This document shows positions 10,239 to 22,226 of a stretch of 64,000 bases of DNA, piece by piece (the first letter of the stretch is position 1; the number at the start of each line of letters is the position of its first letter). This DNA comes from Trichuris trichiura. Its lineage: Eukaryota; Nematoda; Enoplea; Trichinellida; Trichuridae. The notes under the pieces were generated by a model that saw only the letters and a program-made list of their open reading frames with translations, had not been told where the DNA came from and searched no databases. The translations under genes and the position numbers were made by a program. Location of the stretch: NCBI GenBank assembly GCA_037903355.1, contig JBAJFE010000014.1, positions 4,402,001-4,466,000 on the forward strand, read 5' to 3'.

Positions 10239-10750
10239 ACGGTAATGCACCGATATGGCAGGCGAGTTGGACGCGTTGACGCGTTGAGTTGACTGCCCCA
10301 GCCCGTTTCCCCAGTACAGCACCATTGCACTTGAAAAATGTTTAAGCACTGTTAGCTCTTAGGTGTGACGACGCTTGAATTGTTCGCTTAGTGGTGACCA
10401 TGAATAGCTTTAGATGACTGCAGCTCAAAGTTTGCCGTAATCTTTGCTCGTAGAATAAATCGCTGACTAGTTTCTTGCTTAAGCAGTATCCATACTCCTA
10501 ACTTGGATATCCGTGGGGGCTTAAGATTTAAGTGCTGTGATTAAAATCTTTTTAGGTTTGTTTTCTTTCCTCACATTTTATAACCTATCTTAGTTTGCAT
10601 ATGTATTTTGTTGCTGCTAACGATTTCGAGCGGTCGAATGTCTTATTTCTTTCGTTTATAGGGCCCTGATGCGAGTAATCATTGTCAGTTGAATCCAAAT
10701 TTTTATTTATTCACTTTAGGCGCTTTGGAAGATTTTCACGGTGAAGTCTA

Positions 10751-11581
10751 ATGTACTACTGTCGGCTGTGCTCGTACAAAAGTGGAACTAAAAGATGCGT
10801 TACACTGCATGTTCAAGCCGTTCATCATTTTGGTACTAAAAAAAGTTTGCAGTTTGTTAGTGACCTCAATCCAACGGTTGTTCAACCGAAAGAAAGAAGT
10901 ACTCATTCCCTGACGGCTTATTCGGCCAGTAATTTCTGTTTCACTTTTTTGCGGATCTTTAGCTGCTTCATTGATTTTAATATTTTTTTGTTTGCGTTTG
11001 ATATGCTAGTGTTAATTGTAGTACTTTTGAAGTGATATCTGCAGAAATTGAAGCTCTTCAGCGCATTTTAAAAGAAGCGGAGGACGTCATGACAGCTCGT
11101 TAGTTTCACAAATCTCATTTCTTCATCAACTGTATTACCTTTTGCCAGGTCGCAACCCGATGCACTGCGCGAATAGATATCCTTTCCCAAAGTGTATTGG
11201 CTGTTTGGCATACCGTTGCGAGGTTGACTCCATGGAAAAGATTGTAAAAGAAATGGAACTCATTGAAAGACTGAGTTTGTTGATCCAATATGCTGTTTTC
11301 TTTTCTTGTAGTGCTTTATTCCAGAGACAATAGATGAGGATGGGAGCACTCCATTGCCCTCCGTTATTGCGACTCCTGAGCAGTTGACTGCTCTGGAGGA
11401 GCTCAGGTATTCTTGTTTGCAACTGCTAATTAAATTAGGTTTTGTCTAGTTACCCAGTGAAGTGCAGTTGCTTTTTCCTAACCTGAAAAGTGAATTGCTT
11501 ATCCGTGCCTCGATAGTTGAGTCAGAATATCCTTTATACCCCGTGGTTACTTCGTTGATATTTTTTCTTATCGTTCTATGA
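10751..11581 (+). CDS. Small multi-exon gene with one C2H2 zinc finger
   Basis: Exon 1 starts at ATG 10751, with in-frame stops upstream, and encodes a C2H2 finger: C4-RL-C7, twelve residues, then H20 and H25 (MYYCRLCSYKSGTKRC then LHVQAVHH). Its donor is uncertain (GTGACC near 10862 or GTTTGC near 10849, both phase 1). Further exons fit in phase with GT-AG ends: 11045-11098 (EIEALQRILKEAEDVMTA), 11149-11222 (HCANRYPFPKCIGCLAYRCE), 11312-11406 (CFIPETIDEDGSTPLPSV, then TALEELR) and 11458 onward (SEVQLLFPNLKSELLIRA). The last frame stays open to a TGA at 11579-11581, but its end looks intronic. I do not recognise the family. A nucleic-acid-binding role is inferred from the finger only. Confidence 0.55.
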
Positions 11582-13081
11582 TGACCGAACGAAAATGATC
11601 TTAAAGCTACGTTTGTATATTCCTTGATTTTTGACAAACACGAGAATCCCATACAAATACATAAAGTTTTAAAAGTCCTTTCACAGTAACTTTGTCTTTG
11701 TTTTTATTGTTAACCGTCTTACAATGTCAGTATTTTACGTTTCCCAAGCGATAGCTCAAAGATGCTATGCCTACTATAATCGCTGTTGTCCTGTGTTCTA
11801 CTTGTCGTGTATTAGCTTAATTGCCGCAAACACACTAAGACATTCGAATAACTGTAATTTTGGTATACGATACCACGTAGAGTATAGGCGTTGGAAAAGA
11901 GAAACCAGACAGACTGCCAGACGGGATGAGCAGTTCTCATAAATACTTCCAAAAGGAGGCGAGCAGGTCGGCAGTTTCACACGATTAACAGAGACTAGCT
12001 CGTGCGTGATAAAAGGATTAACTGCGCGGTCTTGACTGCTAGGTGCATTCACGTGTGTGCAGGCATTCACGCAGGTTTGAAGTTGTGAGGGTAACGTACG
12101 TACCAGGAATTAAGGCGGCGATGTCTTCAAATACACAACACTACTACAATCGATATCGTGGTCACCTAAATTTATTTAAACCCAATAGGCTTTGCTGTTT
12201 TCGGCTCGAAAGAATTTCTTCTAATGTGAATGGAAGATACGTGAAAGCAAGACAGCGTATTGATACTTACATGTCGCTAGTTGGCAACATGGCGAATACG
12301 TGGCGTTGCCTCGGAACGAAACTACATTAACTTTTGTTATTTCCGTTGGTAGATATGATTTAGTTCTGTAACGACACGGTGTCCAACGTTCGGTGAGGGC
12401 AAGAACGACTCTTCTACCTCTGCGTCGTCCTTTTATATCGCAACCGGATTTTGTCCATTATTATCCTCCGACTAGTGACGCTTGTTGTTATGGGACACGG
12501 AGACGGGCTTGATCGGGTGTAACAATAATAACGAGCGATCTGTTTAATACACGCCAACTTTTTTGTGGGTTAGTTTACCGGCGCAGCTAGAAAATAAAGG
12601 TTAACGTTGAAACCTCTGAAATGCATGTGGCATCCTACCTGTTCCTGTAGACTGGTCAACAAGGCAAGATGGGCTTTCATAACCTCTGTAGGTGCTCAAA
12701 CCATTTATTGGAGTTTAAAGGTAACAATGCCTTTCGAGCTCCAAAAGACATCCGTAATGTGCTTCAACTAAAAATCTTATCTTGCGGATGCCACCTACGA
12801 AAAAGAAAATAAAACGTCTTTATACATTCTTCACAACCACCCCTACGAAGATGTCGATGTCAGTGCAATTTGGTCGCGTCTACTTGAAATTACAGTATTG
12901 TTCTATGTTCGATGAGATATGTTGACAACGAATTAAGTGGGCACCGATATAAAACAACATGACGTTCTCTATCACAAATGCGAAAACTAAAACAAAAGGA
13001 ATGAACAAGAAAGGAACAAAATACGAAAGAAAGTGTAAAAGCATCGATGAAACAGATTGGAATGAAACAGGAACCATGGTT
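11582..13081. other. No recognisable gene
   Basis: About 1.5 kb with short open frames only and no motif or repeat I can name. Confidence 0.4.
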
Positions 13082-13255
13082 GTAAGGTCTTCTACGGCTT
13101 TTCCCGTTTTTTCGTTGTGCTGGTATCTGTAATTAAACTAAACAACTGCTCTACCAACGGATGGATGAGCCGTTATTAAGAAAAGTACAGATATCAACGC
13201 ACTCAACTTTTTTATTGTTCAAAGCTTTCGGAACGCTCTAGTTCCGTCGTCAGTG
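13082..13255 (-). repeat. PLE terminal unit, single arm, with hammerhead-like motif
   Basis: Shares GCTTTTCCCGTTTTT, CTGCTCTACCAACGG and ATGGATGAGC with the palindromes at 3376 and 18688. On the minus strand near 13218-13252 it reads CTGACGA, C, stem GGAAC...GTTCC, GAAAGC. This shows that the conserved motif belongs to the same repeat as the arm sequence. Confidence 0.7.
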
Positions 13256-13935
13256 AGGTGGTGGAGGTGTTATTCTCCGAACGGTGTTATAGGAAACAGG
13301 AACCGGGAAAAAATTGGAATAAAAGGAACTATGGCTCAAATGAAATAAGTAGACCAATAATGAAAGAAAAATGGAACAAAATACGAAACAAATAAACAAA
13401 AGGCAACGAAAAACGGAACAAAAAGATTTGGTACAAAAATGATCAAATGGAATCAAAATTAGAACGATGATTGAACAGACTGGTTTAGAAAAAAATGGCA
13501 AAAGTTGGTATAAAATGAAACAACTGAATGATTCGAAGGCAGCTACCTGACGGATACAAAAATTTCAAAATGCATTGTTTTAAACTGGAGACTTTAAAAC
13601 CCCAGCTTTACAAAGGTCAACTGGTTCAATCGTTATATTTCCTCTAGTTATTACCGCTGATTATTCACCGTTGATGACAGGGCAAGAGTACAGCCAAAAG
13701 CTCCGCAGTTAAACTTTTGGTCGTCAACGTGCCCCACCCTACAAACAACTTTACCAAGAAAACTTACGCACCCCATGCTAAACGCTAAGCGTTTAATGAA
13801 CTTAGGTTAGCTTTGTAAAGTCACTACAGTAATCTTTTTCGTGCAAATATTTTAACCTGAATTCATTTAAGTGCATCCGGTGCTTCAAATGTGGTGAGAT
13901 AATTTCAGGTTTGACGTTTACAATCGAGCGCGAAA

Positions 13936-14023
13936 ATGCGAATTATTTTGTTGCTGTTAGTCTTATCGCCTAACGTTGGGTGCTACAAACAGTATGCTGG
14001 ATTCGATCCTATGAATCCAGCAA
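13936..14023 (+). CDS. Kringle gene exon 1: signal peptide
   Basis: ATG at 13936 opens MRIILLLLVLSPNVGC then YKQYAGFDPMNPA, a standard secretory signal with a hydrophobic LLLLVL core. The exon ends at the donor CAA|GTGAGC in phase 1 and joins in frame to the acceptor at 14527. It routes the downstream kringle module to the secretory pathway. The start is supported by the immediate hydrophobic core and the phase match. Confidence 0.8.
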
Positions 14024-14526
14024 GTGAGCATTTTTTACGTGATTCTTGCGTTTTGTCCTTAGTAAGAAAGAACGTTTATTTAAACGTTAATTAGGTTTAC
14101 TAATTAACTGGTCTACTTCGGTTGGTACACTTTTAATATTTGAACGTTTCTGTTTCTTTGAAACGACTCGATTCCCATTAAGGTTATTCCGTAACCACAC
14201 ACTTACAAAAATAAAATCGTACAGTGCAAGTATTTGAAAAAAGGTTTCAGGTTGATTGTGTGAGAAATGGTAACTGACCCGTTCAAATGACAAAGTCTGA
14301 ACTAAACGCTTTTGTCCACCAGTTTTACACGTCCTGACTAGTGAATTCATGATGGTCCTCTGATTAAGTCATGGTAAAGTGTTGCTGCCTTATTGAGCAA
14401 AGTTAATTAAAACGGTTCAGAAGTAAGTTAACTTTATGAGCCCATCAAAGAGGATCTAGTACTTACTTCAGCCATTCATATTAACTTTTAAATTGCGCAA
14501 TCCAACTGAACTTTTCAATGTTTCAG

Positions 14527-14684
14527 GCGCTAAATGCATTACTCAGGATGGAAAACTATCTTACCTCTATTACGGAAAACATAGCACAGATATCGATGGA
14601 AATCCGTGCAGTAAATGGACGGAGACTGTCGGTCACTATACTTCGCCAGAGGCATATGCTGATCACAACTATTGCCGTTCATTT
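14527..14684 (+). CDS. Kringle 1, first half
   Basis: Acceptor TTTCAG|GC, donor ATTT|GTAGGT. It encodes the first three kringle cysteines: KCITQDGKLSYLYYG, then GNPCSKW with the hallmark G-x-P-C-x-x-W, then DHNYCRSF with the N-Y-C-R signature. Kringles are disulfide-linked ligand-binding folds of about 80 residues found in extracellular proteins. It is followed by a 47-base intron and the second half at 14732. Confidence 0.9.
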
Positions 14685-14731
14685 GTAGGTAGATGCCACA
14701 AAGCATTCATAATATTTTAATACGTCTTCAG

Positions 14732-14810
14732 AGTGAACATAAGGAGCTAGGGCCATGGTGCCACACCGCGAATGGGCCAAAGAGGTGTTTCCCAGACTGC
14801 AGCGACTTAG
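14732..14810 (+). CDS. Kringle 1, second half
   Basis: Acceptor CTTCAG|AG, donor TTAG|GTAAAT in phase 1. It encodes EHKELGPWCHTANG, then RCFPDCSDL, supplying the G-P-W-C motif and cysteines 4 to 6. Together with 14527-14684 the module has all six cysteines and no frame break. The phase-1 end matches the phase-1 starts of the later kringle exons. Confidence 0.9.
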
Positions 14811-14918
14811 GTAAATAACTGCAGTTTTTAATACATAGATTTAACTGTCAGAGATTTATGACGACTGTACTTTTTAGCTGAAAGTAAGTAAACCTCAGAA
14901 AACCGTAGATACAACCAC

Positions 14919-15074
14919 AGTAAAACCCCCGTAAGTTGACCACCCAACAGACCAGGGAAAACTGGTCAACATATAGGAAGTGGGTGTAAGTGCGGACAAG
15001 TCCACTGGCCAAAATCTGGTCAACTTAGGCAGGTGGTCGCCATATAGGAGTGGTCAACTTCAGAGGTTTTACTG
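14919..15074. mobile_element. pogo/Tigger-derived MITE (156 bases)
   Basis: Inverted ends CAGTAAAACCCCCGTAAGTT and GTGGTCAACTTCAGAGG...ACTG. The first about 55 bases match the right end of the autonomous pogo-like element at 39040-40470 (AAGTTGAC, ACCCAACAGAC, GGGAAAACTGGTCAACAT). It is an internal-deletion derivative in the first long intron of the kringle locus. Confidence 0.75.
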
Positions 15075-15276
15075 TAGTTCTCTTAAACTGCAACAGTCGC
15101 GTTTAGGTATGTCAGGTGTATTTAGCGCGATTGCAAGTTCAATTACATAGCACCGCAGTAAAGCGGAATAAAAACTAGTAGTACATTTTTCAGCTCCTCA
15201 GTGCACAAAAGCAATGTTTGTTACAGTCTGATGAGTATGAAGAGTGCTTAACATAGATTTTTTCCAAAAAAACTTC

Positions 15277-17057
15277 AGGTTTTTCACCGCCTCCTCCTTC
15301 CCCCCAGAAGTGCAGGCGGCAACAGCAAAAAGGATTAAATGATATTAAAAGAACAATGGGATGGTAATCAGATTATCCGATTAGTATAGCGGAAGTGTGG
15401 GCGGCAACATCGAAGGAGATTAAGTGGAGTTAAGGAAAACGTAGAACAATGGGGATGGTGATCGGATTGTCTGATTAGTGCAGGGGTGGGGAACCTTTTT
15501 GGTGCCGCGGGCCGTACAGCATACTTAAACAAAAAACAGCCTGCTTTATTCGCTTGTATGTTTATTAAGTCACCCGTAATGGGATGCTTGGAACTGCTTT
15601 TATCTGGCGAGGAAACTCCGAGATAAAAGGCAGAATTTTGAGACAATTCTGCAACCCAGTTGTAAAGAACATAATCGCAACTACAGAGAACGAAATAACC
15701 TTTTTCTACTTCGAAGACGTAAAGGACAGGCGGCCGTCGCAAACCGATGAGAACGATAGCAAGAGAAGGCGAGAACGATGCCAGTGACTATTGTGAGCAA
15801 AAAAAGCAGAAGTGTTCTAGCATGCTGGACAGTCGTTATCTCGAACAAAGCAATGGTCCACGTTACTTATGCGCGCACACACACTATAGTGGCGCCTACT
15901 GCCTGTCAGCGAGGACTAACAATGTCGGTTTATCGATAGAGAGCTGTCAGCAACGCAGTTTTCCGAGCCAGCCTGACACTCCCTGCTTGTTACGCAAGGT
16001 TTATGTTCTTACTAGGATTCACATAAAATACGTTTATCGCTTTATGAAAAATAACTTTCTACAATCACATTTCACTGAATCTCGCATCCATGCTCGGTTG
16101 CCCCAACGTTTGGCGGAAAATGATCTCGCGAATCGGATGGAATGGCCTCGCGGGCCGGACGTTCCCCACCCCTGGATTAGTGTAACAATGAGCAACTGAA
16201 CAAAGCCGTCTGCAATCCCCCCTTCCATTGCCGCTGCCTACTGTACGCCGCGGAGATTAATGGGGTCTTTCAGCAATCCCCCCTATCGCAATACTGTAGG
16301 TTTGCCGGCCATCTTGTCTTGCCCTAGCCTAAACCTAAGCTTAATCATAAGGCTTTTGTCTTGGCTTAAATTTTGGTGAGAGCAAAAAAGGGTGATTGGC
16401 ATGCTCTCCAATAAAGGCACAACAAGTTAAGGGCATGCTTGCCAGAAAGGAACCTGCATTTCTCAGACGGTGGAGGACCTGAGAAACATGATCTGAGTAA
16501 CGCGCACAAAGAAAGTAAACGCAAACAGGCGTACAAACCGTTCACTGCGGTACGGAGACAAGCGCAGTCCACGGTGTTCTTTCGCGTAGGCATAACGCAG
16601 AATGAGCTTCACGCCGTTTATCAAGGCGCAACGCGGATCAGACCGTTGACCTTTGATGTTTTCCATGAATCACTAACTGAACCCCCCACATGCACCACTG
16701 CTGCTCCATTGGGCTCCCCGTGCCAGGAATCCATGCAAAGGTGTTTCATTCCCTCACCTTCACTGTTTTGCAAGGATCAGTAACCGCGTCAGTGACATCT
16801 GCAACCGCGATTCCATTGGAGTGTAACGGAATTCCTCGGCAGGTATTCCGCGGGTCAATAACCGCACCTCCTATGTGTGCCACTGATGCTCCATTGTGCT
16901 CCCTGTGCCAATTGCTCGGCATGTGTTCGTTAATCCGCAGTAGAATGTCCCTCCCGTTGATCCGCTAATCACACTTCACTACGCAATGGTGTCGCGCGTT
17001 ACCCTTTGATATTACCGCGCTTACTTCCGCGGGCGGGGGGGGGGCGGTAAAAGGTCC
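15277..17057. mobile_element. M-family non-autonomous element, copy 1 (with hAT MITE inside)
   Basis: Left end GGTTTTTCACCGCC...GGCGGCAAC, right end ...GGGCGGTAAAAGGTCC in inverted orientation. About 1.08 kb once the hAT MITE at 15481-16174 and its duplication are removed, matching copies 2 and 4. It carries the family's GCCTAA-type motif near 16325. Internal frames are random. A second, partial GGCGGCAAC left-end-like block near 15393 suggests a tandem start. Clear target duplication not seen. Confidence 0.6.
15481..16174. mobile_element. hAT MITE (694 bases) with perfect 8-base TSD
   Basis: Ends CAGGGGTGGGGAACC and GTTCCCCACCCCTG are inverted, followed inward by GCCGCGGGCC and its partner GCGGGCC. 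The duplication GATTAGTG stands directly on both sides (15473-15480 and 16175-16182). No transposase is encoded; internal frames are not hAT-like. Inserted in M-family copy 1. Confidence 0.92.
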
Positions 17058-18687
17058 AAAATGTTTCTACTAGCATTTAGTGTTGTTTAATAACATTTTA
17101 CTATCACAGTAGAATTTCTTCTGAAGCTCATGTTGCGCCTCTCAAAACCAACTCTCGATTCATCATCCAAGTATGTATAATCTTGAAAGCTTTTAGGAAC
17201 GCACCTGTTCTATCTCCGACAAGGTGATGTGTTGAGCAGGGTGCTAATGGTGACATCTATTAATGTGAACAAAGAAGCATCGCAAAAGACATTCACATTT
17301 TTTAAATTCAAGTTTGTTAGACTGAGGTGGTTGTGCTTTTTGGAGGAGCACCCAGTTCTGCCAGAAATGCACGCCGTAATAATACAGAAGTACGGTGGAC
17401 TGAGGCAGAATAACCCAAAATATACCTGTCACGAAACCAGACTCTGGTTTTACTCAACTTAAAGGGTGACTAGCAACTGACGACAGCAGTTAATGAAACG
17501 GGGCACTAAACATAGCGGGAGTGCGTTAGCTCGACAGTGAAGAACGGTTACACTCAAGGTGCTGCAGGTACGATGAGCAATAAGAGATGCTGAAACAGCT
17601 GCAAGCATAGTGCAATACCAATATAGCCAAGTCGAGGTTTACGGTTGAGCGTTAAAAAGATATTTCACCGATAAACAATCAGAAAATAAAACTGTCTTAC
17701 TACGTTTTGCTCGGAATGCGAATACGCATGAAGAGATTGCGTATACTGTGTACCTGATAGGTCAGGTTACGCAGTAGCAGCAGCAGGAAGATAATCTCAT
17801 TAGTGATGGCGCGCTATTAAGCAAGCCAGAAAAAGCAGTCAAATAGAAGTGGTTGATGAAAGAAGTAGTGGCGGTATCCTTCGGGAGGAATCCATGCGCG
17901 ACTAGGAAGGCTGACAACGGAGCTCGATGAGACCGCCATTTCTGAGAGAATCATTGCAGCGTGGCGAGTTTATTGCAGCGTTTGCACTGAACCTACAGGT
18001 CTCGGTGCTTCCAATTTTCAGTTAACGTAGAAAAGCTATGAGCCGCGTCTCAGGGTCTTAGGTTTTGGTTCAGGGCTAGACTGTCCACAGCAGCTGTTGG
18101 AGAGTTTGCAGCTTGCCTAAAAAATAATGAGCAACCGCGCCTGATGGTCTTAACGTCTTCTTCTTAAATTTCAGCTTAGGTCTGCGAGGTCCAAAGGAAC
18201 TGTTGGCTAACCCACCGAACGAAGAGCACCAATAAAATCAATTTAGCATGTAGGACTGACTATGCAGCGAAGTACATGACAAATGCACAGAGAAAAAACA
18301 AAAACTTACGCATTGGAACGTGCGAGAGTGCATTGGCCACTCAGACGGCCAATATATCACAATCTCGAGCAGTCTTATCCACTCCACCTACTGTTACGCT
18401 GCCTGACATGTTACGTAACAGACCTCGTATTGTCTTCGCTTGTGTTCACATTCTGGGCGAAAGCCTAACAGGACCTAGTAGCAGACCAACGGCACTTAAC
18501 GATTCATAGAAGGATGCATGGTTAGATAAGTGAAACAGTGTCATCTGTTACTGGCATTGCAGCAGCTCACCTAGAACTAATGACGATAAAAGCAAAAATT
18601 TGAAATTTTTTTAGGTTTCAGTTTTTCTCATGTTAGAATAATTTCGAAAGAAGGGGTGTCTTTTAACAGGCTTAGGTTGTTTCATGG
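17058..18687. other. No recognisable gene
   Basis: About 1.6 kb of presumed intron of the kringle locus; no motif recognised on either strand. Confidence 0.4.
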
Positions 18688-18985
18688 TTGATCTTCGGTT
18701 CACTGATTTAGCCTGTTTGATGAGTCTGTAAGTAAACTTCAAAGTGCCCTGCCAGCGGATGGATGAGCAAATTGTTAGAGAAAATACAGAACAATTCTAT
18801 ACCGTAAGTTTCGGAACTGCGCTCTTACACCGCTGGCGACGGAACAAGAGCAGTTCCGAAACGTATGGTGTAAAACTGTTCCCTATTTTCTCTAACAATT
18901 TGCTCATCCATTCGCTGGTAGAGCATTTTGTAGTTTATTTACAGACTCATCACACAGGCCAAATCCGTGAACCAAGGATCAACTA
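18688..18985. repeat. PLE terminal palindrome with hammerhead-like motif at its centre
   Basis: Inverted arms run from GTTGATC to GATCAAC and share TGATGAGTCTGTAA, TTTGCTCATCC and TCTCTAACAATTTG with their complements. The centre carries CTGGCGA, C, stem GGAAC...GTTCC, CGAAAC near 18832-18865 and an opposite-strand partner. The arm also contains GCGGATGGATGAGC of the 3376 and 13082 repeats. Confidence 0.75.
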
Positions 18986-21077
18986 TGATGTTAGAGTGAT
19001 GCGCCTATTCTAATAACTCGTTATCAAATAGGCAGGTAGTTCTCAAAGAGACGACAGATTTTAAGGAGATGAATAGATGCCGTAGAGGTTTACAGAAAGG
19101 ATAAATAAGAGGAGGGACAGGAAGAACTAAGACGAAAGAAAGTAGTGGCAGTAAAAGCGCAACAAAAAAACGTTCGGAGCAGTTAGACAATCTTTTCTTA
19201 ATACTGGGCACCCGTGGCTGTGACAACCCTTTAACTCTCGCTGCAGGAATAATGCCCATGTGACACCGACATTTTTGCATTCGCACAGTAAACGTGTCGC
19301 TTAAGCCAGACTCAAAAACGCTGTACAGCACGTTTCTTTTGCCATCTGCATCCCCGCGTAAGTTTGTTCTTCTTTGCAGATTCATTTAAGCAATATTTTT
19401 TGACTGACGTGTTATATAAGCGGTGGACATCTGTTTTGCCTTCCCATCCGAAAAATGCGCGCAGGTGTAGGACAATGCTCAGCGCTACCCGCGCGGGACT
19501 AAGTTGAAACAATGAACAAAAAAACTTCTTATTCATTAGCTTTCTGCTGTCATTGCTTCATTGTTTGCGGGAAACGTGTCATTTTTAGCGGTATTGTGGA
19601 ATTTCATTGCTGCCTATACGAAGAGTACCGTTATTATTAAGCTCAAAATGCGCTGAGCCTTTTGGGATAGAAGCGCCTCCTGAAAGCCCACTATATTTTG
19701 AACTTACAAATATCACTAAGGATACTTCGTTATCTGCACACCTTTTTCGCTTGACGTAGACCACTGAGAATTCTCTGTGCCCTCTGTTCCTAACCTTCAT
19801 TTTCCTGTGCTTCGCCGGTCTGCTGTGAACTGGATTTCCAGAACTCTGCATTTTTCAGGAATTAAATCGTCAATAATAGAATGGTTGGAGTAAATACGTT
19901 TACTATCAGTCGGGATACAACTACCGGAAGGTCAGAAAAACCACGCAACTGGTCGGAAAGTCGAAATCAGAGAGTCGGAAAGCAGGTCAACAGTAGGGAG
20001 TCTTCAACCCATCCAATCATCAGTTAGGCCCACCCGTCTCCTCCTTACCCAGAGGAGTTTGCAGGTTCACCTGAGCGTGAATCACGCGACAGGAATGTAA
20101 CAAACTATATGAGTGTTTGCGTATAATACTGGGAAAGTTCCATGTGCAACAAGAAATCAACGTGAACCCTGCTCCTCCTATCATCTAAACTTTTTCGGAA
20201 AACTTTTCATTGAAAATTTAGCGACGTTCTAGAAAGGAAAAAGTAATCCTGGAAACCATCGAAATTTTTCAGTGAAAGGTTGATTATAAGTCATTCCAAA
20301 AAGTCAGCTGCCACGATACTCTTTCAGTATTAAGTTCAGTTACTGCTATGTTCAAAATCTGTTCTTCAATGAAGGATATCCATCACATTTGAACGAAGCT
20401 CCTTCAACAAATTCTTCTCACGTTTTTAACTGAGCTTAATTGCCTAACCTGATCTAGGTTTACTGGCTAAGAATTTTTACCTGTACATATGCATAACTAA
20501 CGATCAAAAGTCGGTGTGGCGATCTTAACACTGAGGAGAGTGCCAGGCGGTTTTGAAAGTTTTGTTGTTATTGTTTCCTTGGATTAAGCAATTCCAGTCT
20601 GCACGTTTTTCATCAACGTGAAACTCAACCTTGTCGAAATAAATTCAGTTTTCAATTACGTTTGTTGTTGCATAATACCTATTGTGTTCAAAGGATTACA
20701 TCATTTTAACACTGCTGATGACGGGTCGCGTTTGGAAGTGAAAGCTCCGGAGAAATTAGTAGTAAAATTTTCAACGGCACTCACAATCCGTATAAAAAGG
20801 AAGCAGCCTAATGTGTTCAAAGGAATGATAATGACGAAAGTTACCTGCAGGAGCATTAAGAAAAATTTTTAAAACCATAAATATTATTTGACGCTATTTT
20901 AAAATCCGAAATGATTTTGAAGTATTATGACGCAGCCTTTTATCATTTTCATGCTAATAAATTTTACGGGAGTATTACTTTGATCAGTTTGGATCAGCCA
21001 TAAGTTTCTTTTTGCTCAAGAATGCTCTATTGGAAATTTGAGCTTGAGCAAAAGACAGTTCAATGGTTTTACTTTAG
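18986..21077. other. Intron-like sequence with one PLE-tail fragment
   Basis: No gene recognised. At about 20700-20815 lies a PLE-tail fragment: CTGATGA, C, GGGTC loop, GTGAAAGCTCCGG, then AACGGCAC and ATCCGTATAAAAAG. It is the copy closest to the canonical CTGATGA core. Confidence 0.5.
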
Positions 21078-21467
21078 AAGCCTTTTGCCTGACGGATGAA
21101 AAAAGAAACAATAGGAACAGTACCTACAAAACGACGTCATTTTCTGGCAAACCTTGCTTAAAATGGAAGTTTGGCTTTCAATCCTACGCAGTACGATATA
21201 TTTCGAATTTTTTTCTTAAACAACTTACTGTGCCCAGAGAAATCCTTCCGCACCTGGCAAAAATGATAATGACAAGCGATGCAAATCTATTTATCGCACG
21301 GATGGTTCTACTGCCAATGCGAGAACAGTATGATACGATGTACTCTGCTAACTGTTTGTTCAAGTCAAATTCTGCAACATTGAAGCTGAAGTTTGTGCCT
21401 TATTGCTTCGTCGTGGATCATTCAGTCGTTCATGCGGAGCCGTGTTTTGCAAGTTGTAAAATGGCAG
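21078..21467 (+). CDS. Kringle 2 (long variant)
   Basis: Acceptor ACTTTAG|AA and donor GGCAG|GTAAAA give a symmetric phase 1-1 exon of 390 bases. It has the kringle pattern AFCLTDEK, GKPCLKWKF, ANCLFKS, VPYCFVVDH, AEPCFASC: six cysteines in order. The spacer between the second and third cysteine is about 62 residues against the usual 30 or so, so this is a lengthened or divergent kringle. The typical Trp of G-P-W-C is replaced by Tyr. Phase agreement with 14810 supports joining, across a 6 kb transposon-rich intron. Confidence 0.75.
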
Positions 21468-21855
21468 GTAAAAATTTTCATTTCATTCTTATGTAGCTCA
21501 AAGCTAAAATTTTTCTGATGAGTAGTGATTTTCACATTTCAGTAATTCTTAACCTTGATGTGTACCAGCATCGTCTTTTCCTATGCTAAATTTCAGCTCA
21601 GTTCTGAGTTAACATTGAAAGGCATGTGTTTTTGTGAGCTAGCAAAGGACCTCCATTTAATGCCATCACTGATAAAGTTGCTTTTGAATCTGACAAAACG
21701 GTTAAGGTGCATCGACGAAATTTTCAAATGCATTCCCAGGGCTAAAGTTTTGTTGTCCTCCTGATTAGCTTCCGTGCCCTTTTCTTTAATTAGTAAAATT
21801 TATAGGCTCTCTTATTTTTACGTATAGCATCCCTTGAAAGTTTATGCCTTTTCAC

Positions 21856-22022
21856 AGCTATTGTTTACGATGTACAAACCAAAATATCTGCTTGTCGAAT
21901 TTAAGCTTTGAAAACTTTGCCAAACAATTATTCGCATCTTGTCGACGAGTATGCAGTTGGTGGGAGACAAACAACTTGGGGTGGTGTGACATGCAAGCCG
22001 TGGGCAAAAGTGAACTCTGCAC
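21856..22022 (+). CDS. Possible divergent kringle-like exon
   Basis: The open frame includes CLRCTNQNICLSNLSF, FASCRRVCSWW and NNLGWCDMQAVGKSELC, resembling the second half of a kringle (C-R then G-W-C then C). The donor TGCAC|GTAAGA is phase 2 and joins in frame to an acceptor at 22087 (CTTTCAG|C), whose exon reads to about 22226. The incoming phase does not match the phase-1 donor at 21467, and the last cysteine is missing. It may be a decayed module. Confidence 0.35.
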
Positions 22023-22226
22023 GTAAGAAGAAGTCTCCAATTACTGCTAATGATTCCTATGCCATGCTCGTTTTTGCTTAAGTCTTTCAGCTACATGCCG
22101 ATACAAATTTTTGCGCATGTCCATCTGAGTATCGGAGCTACTGCGAGCGCGCTGGATTATTTTGCTTCACAATTGACACCGAAATTGTATGGCAAGGTTG
22201 CTATGCCACAGAGGCATCAGAAGGTA

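Noticed and set aside
12043..12330. 95-codon frame as a gene
   Set aside because: No motif, signal peptide, splice context or repeat support; length is within chance.
15747..16199. 150-codon frame across the hAT MITE at 15481-16174
   Set aside because: It runs through the inverted terminus into flanking DNA and shows no hAT motif.
16439..16968. Open frames of 90-114 codons in M copy 1
   Set aside because: Not conserved as frames in the other M copies and no motif; family appears non-coding.
20618..20872. 84-codon frame as a small gene
   Set aside because: It covers a PLE-tail fragment with the ribozyme-like motif; coding is accidental.
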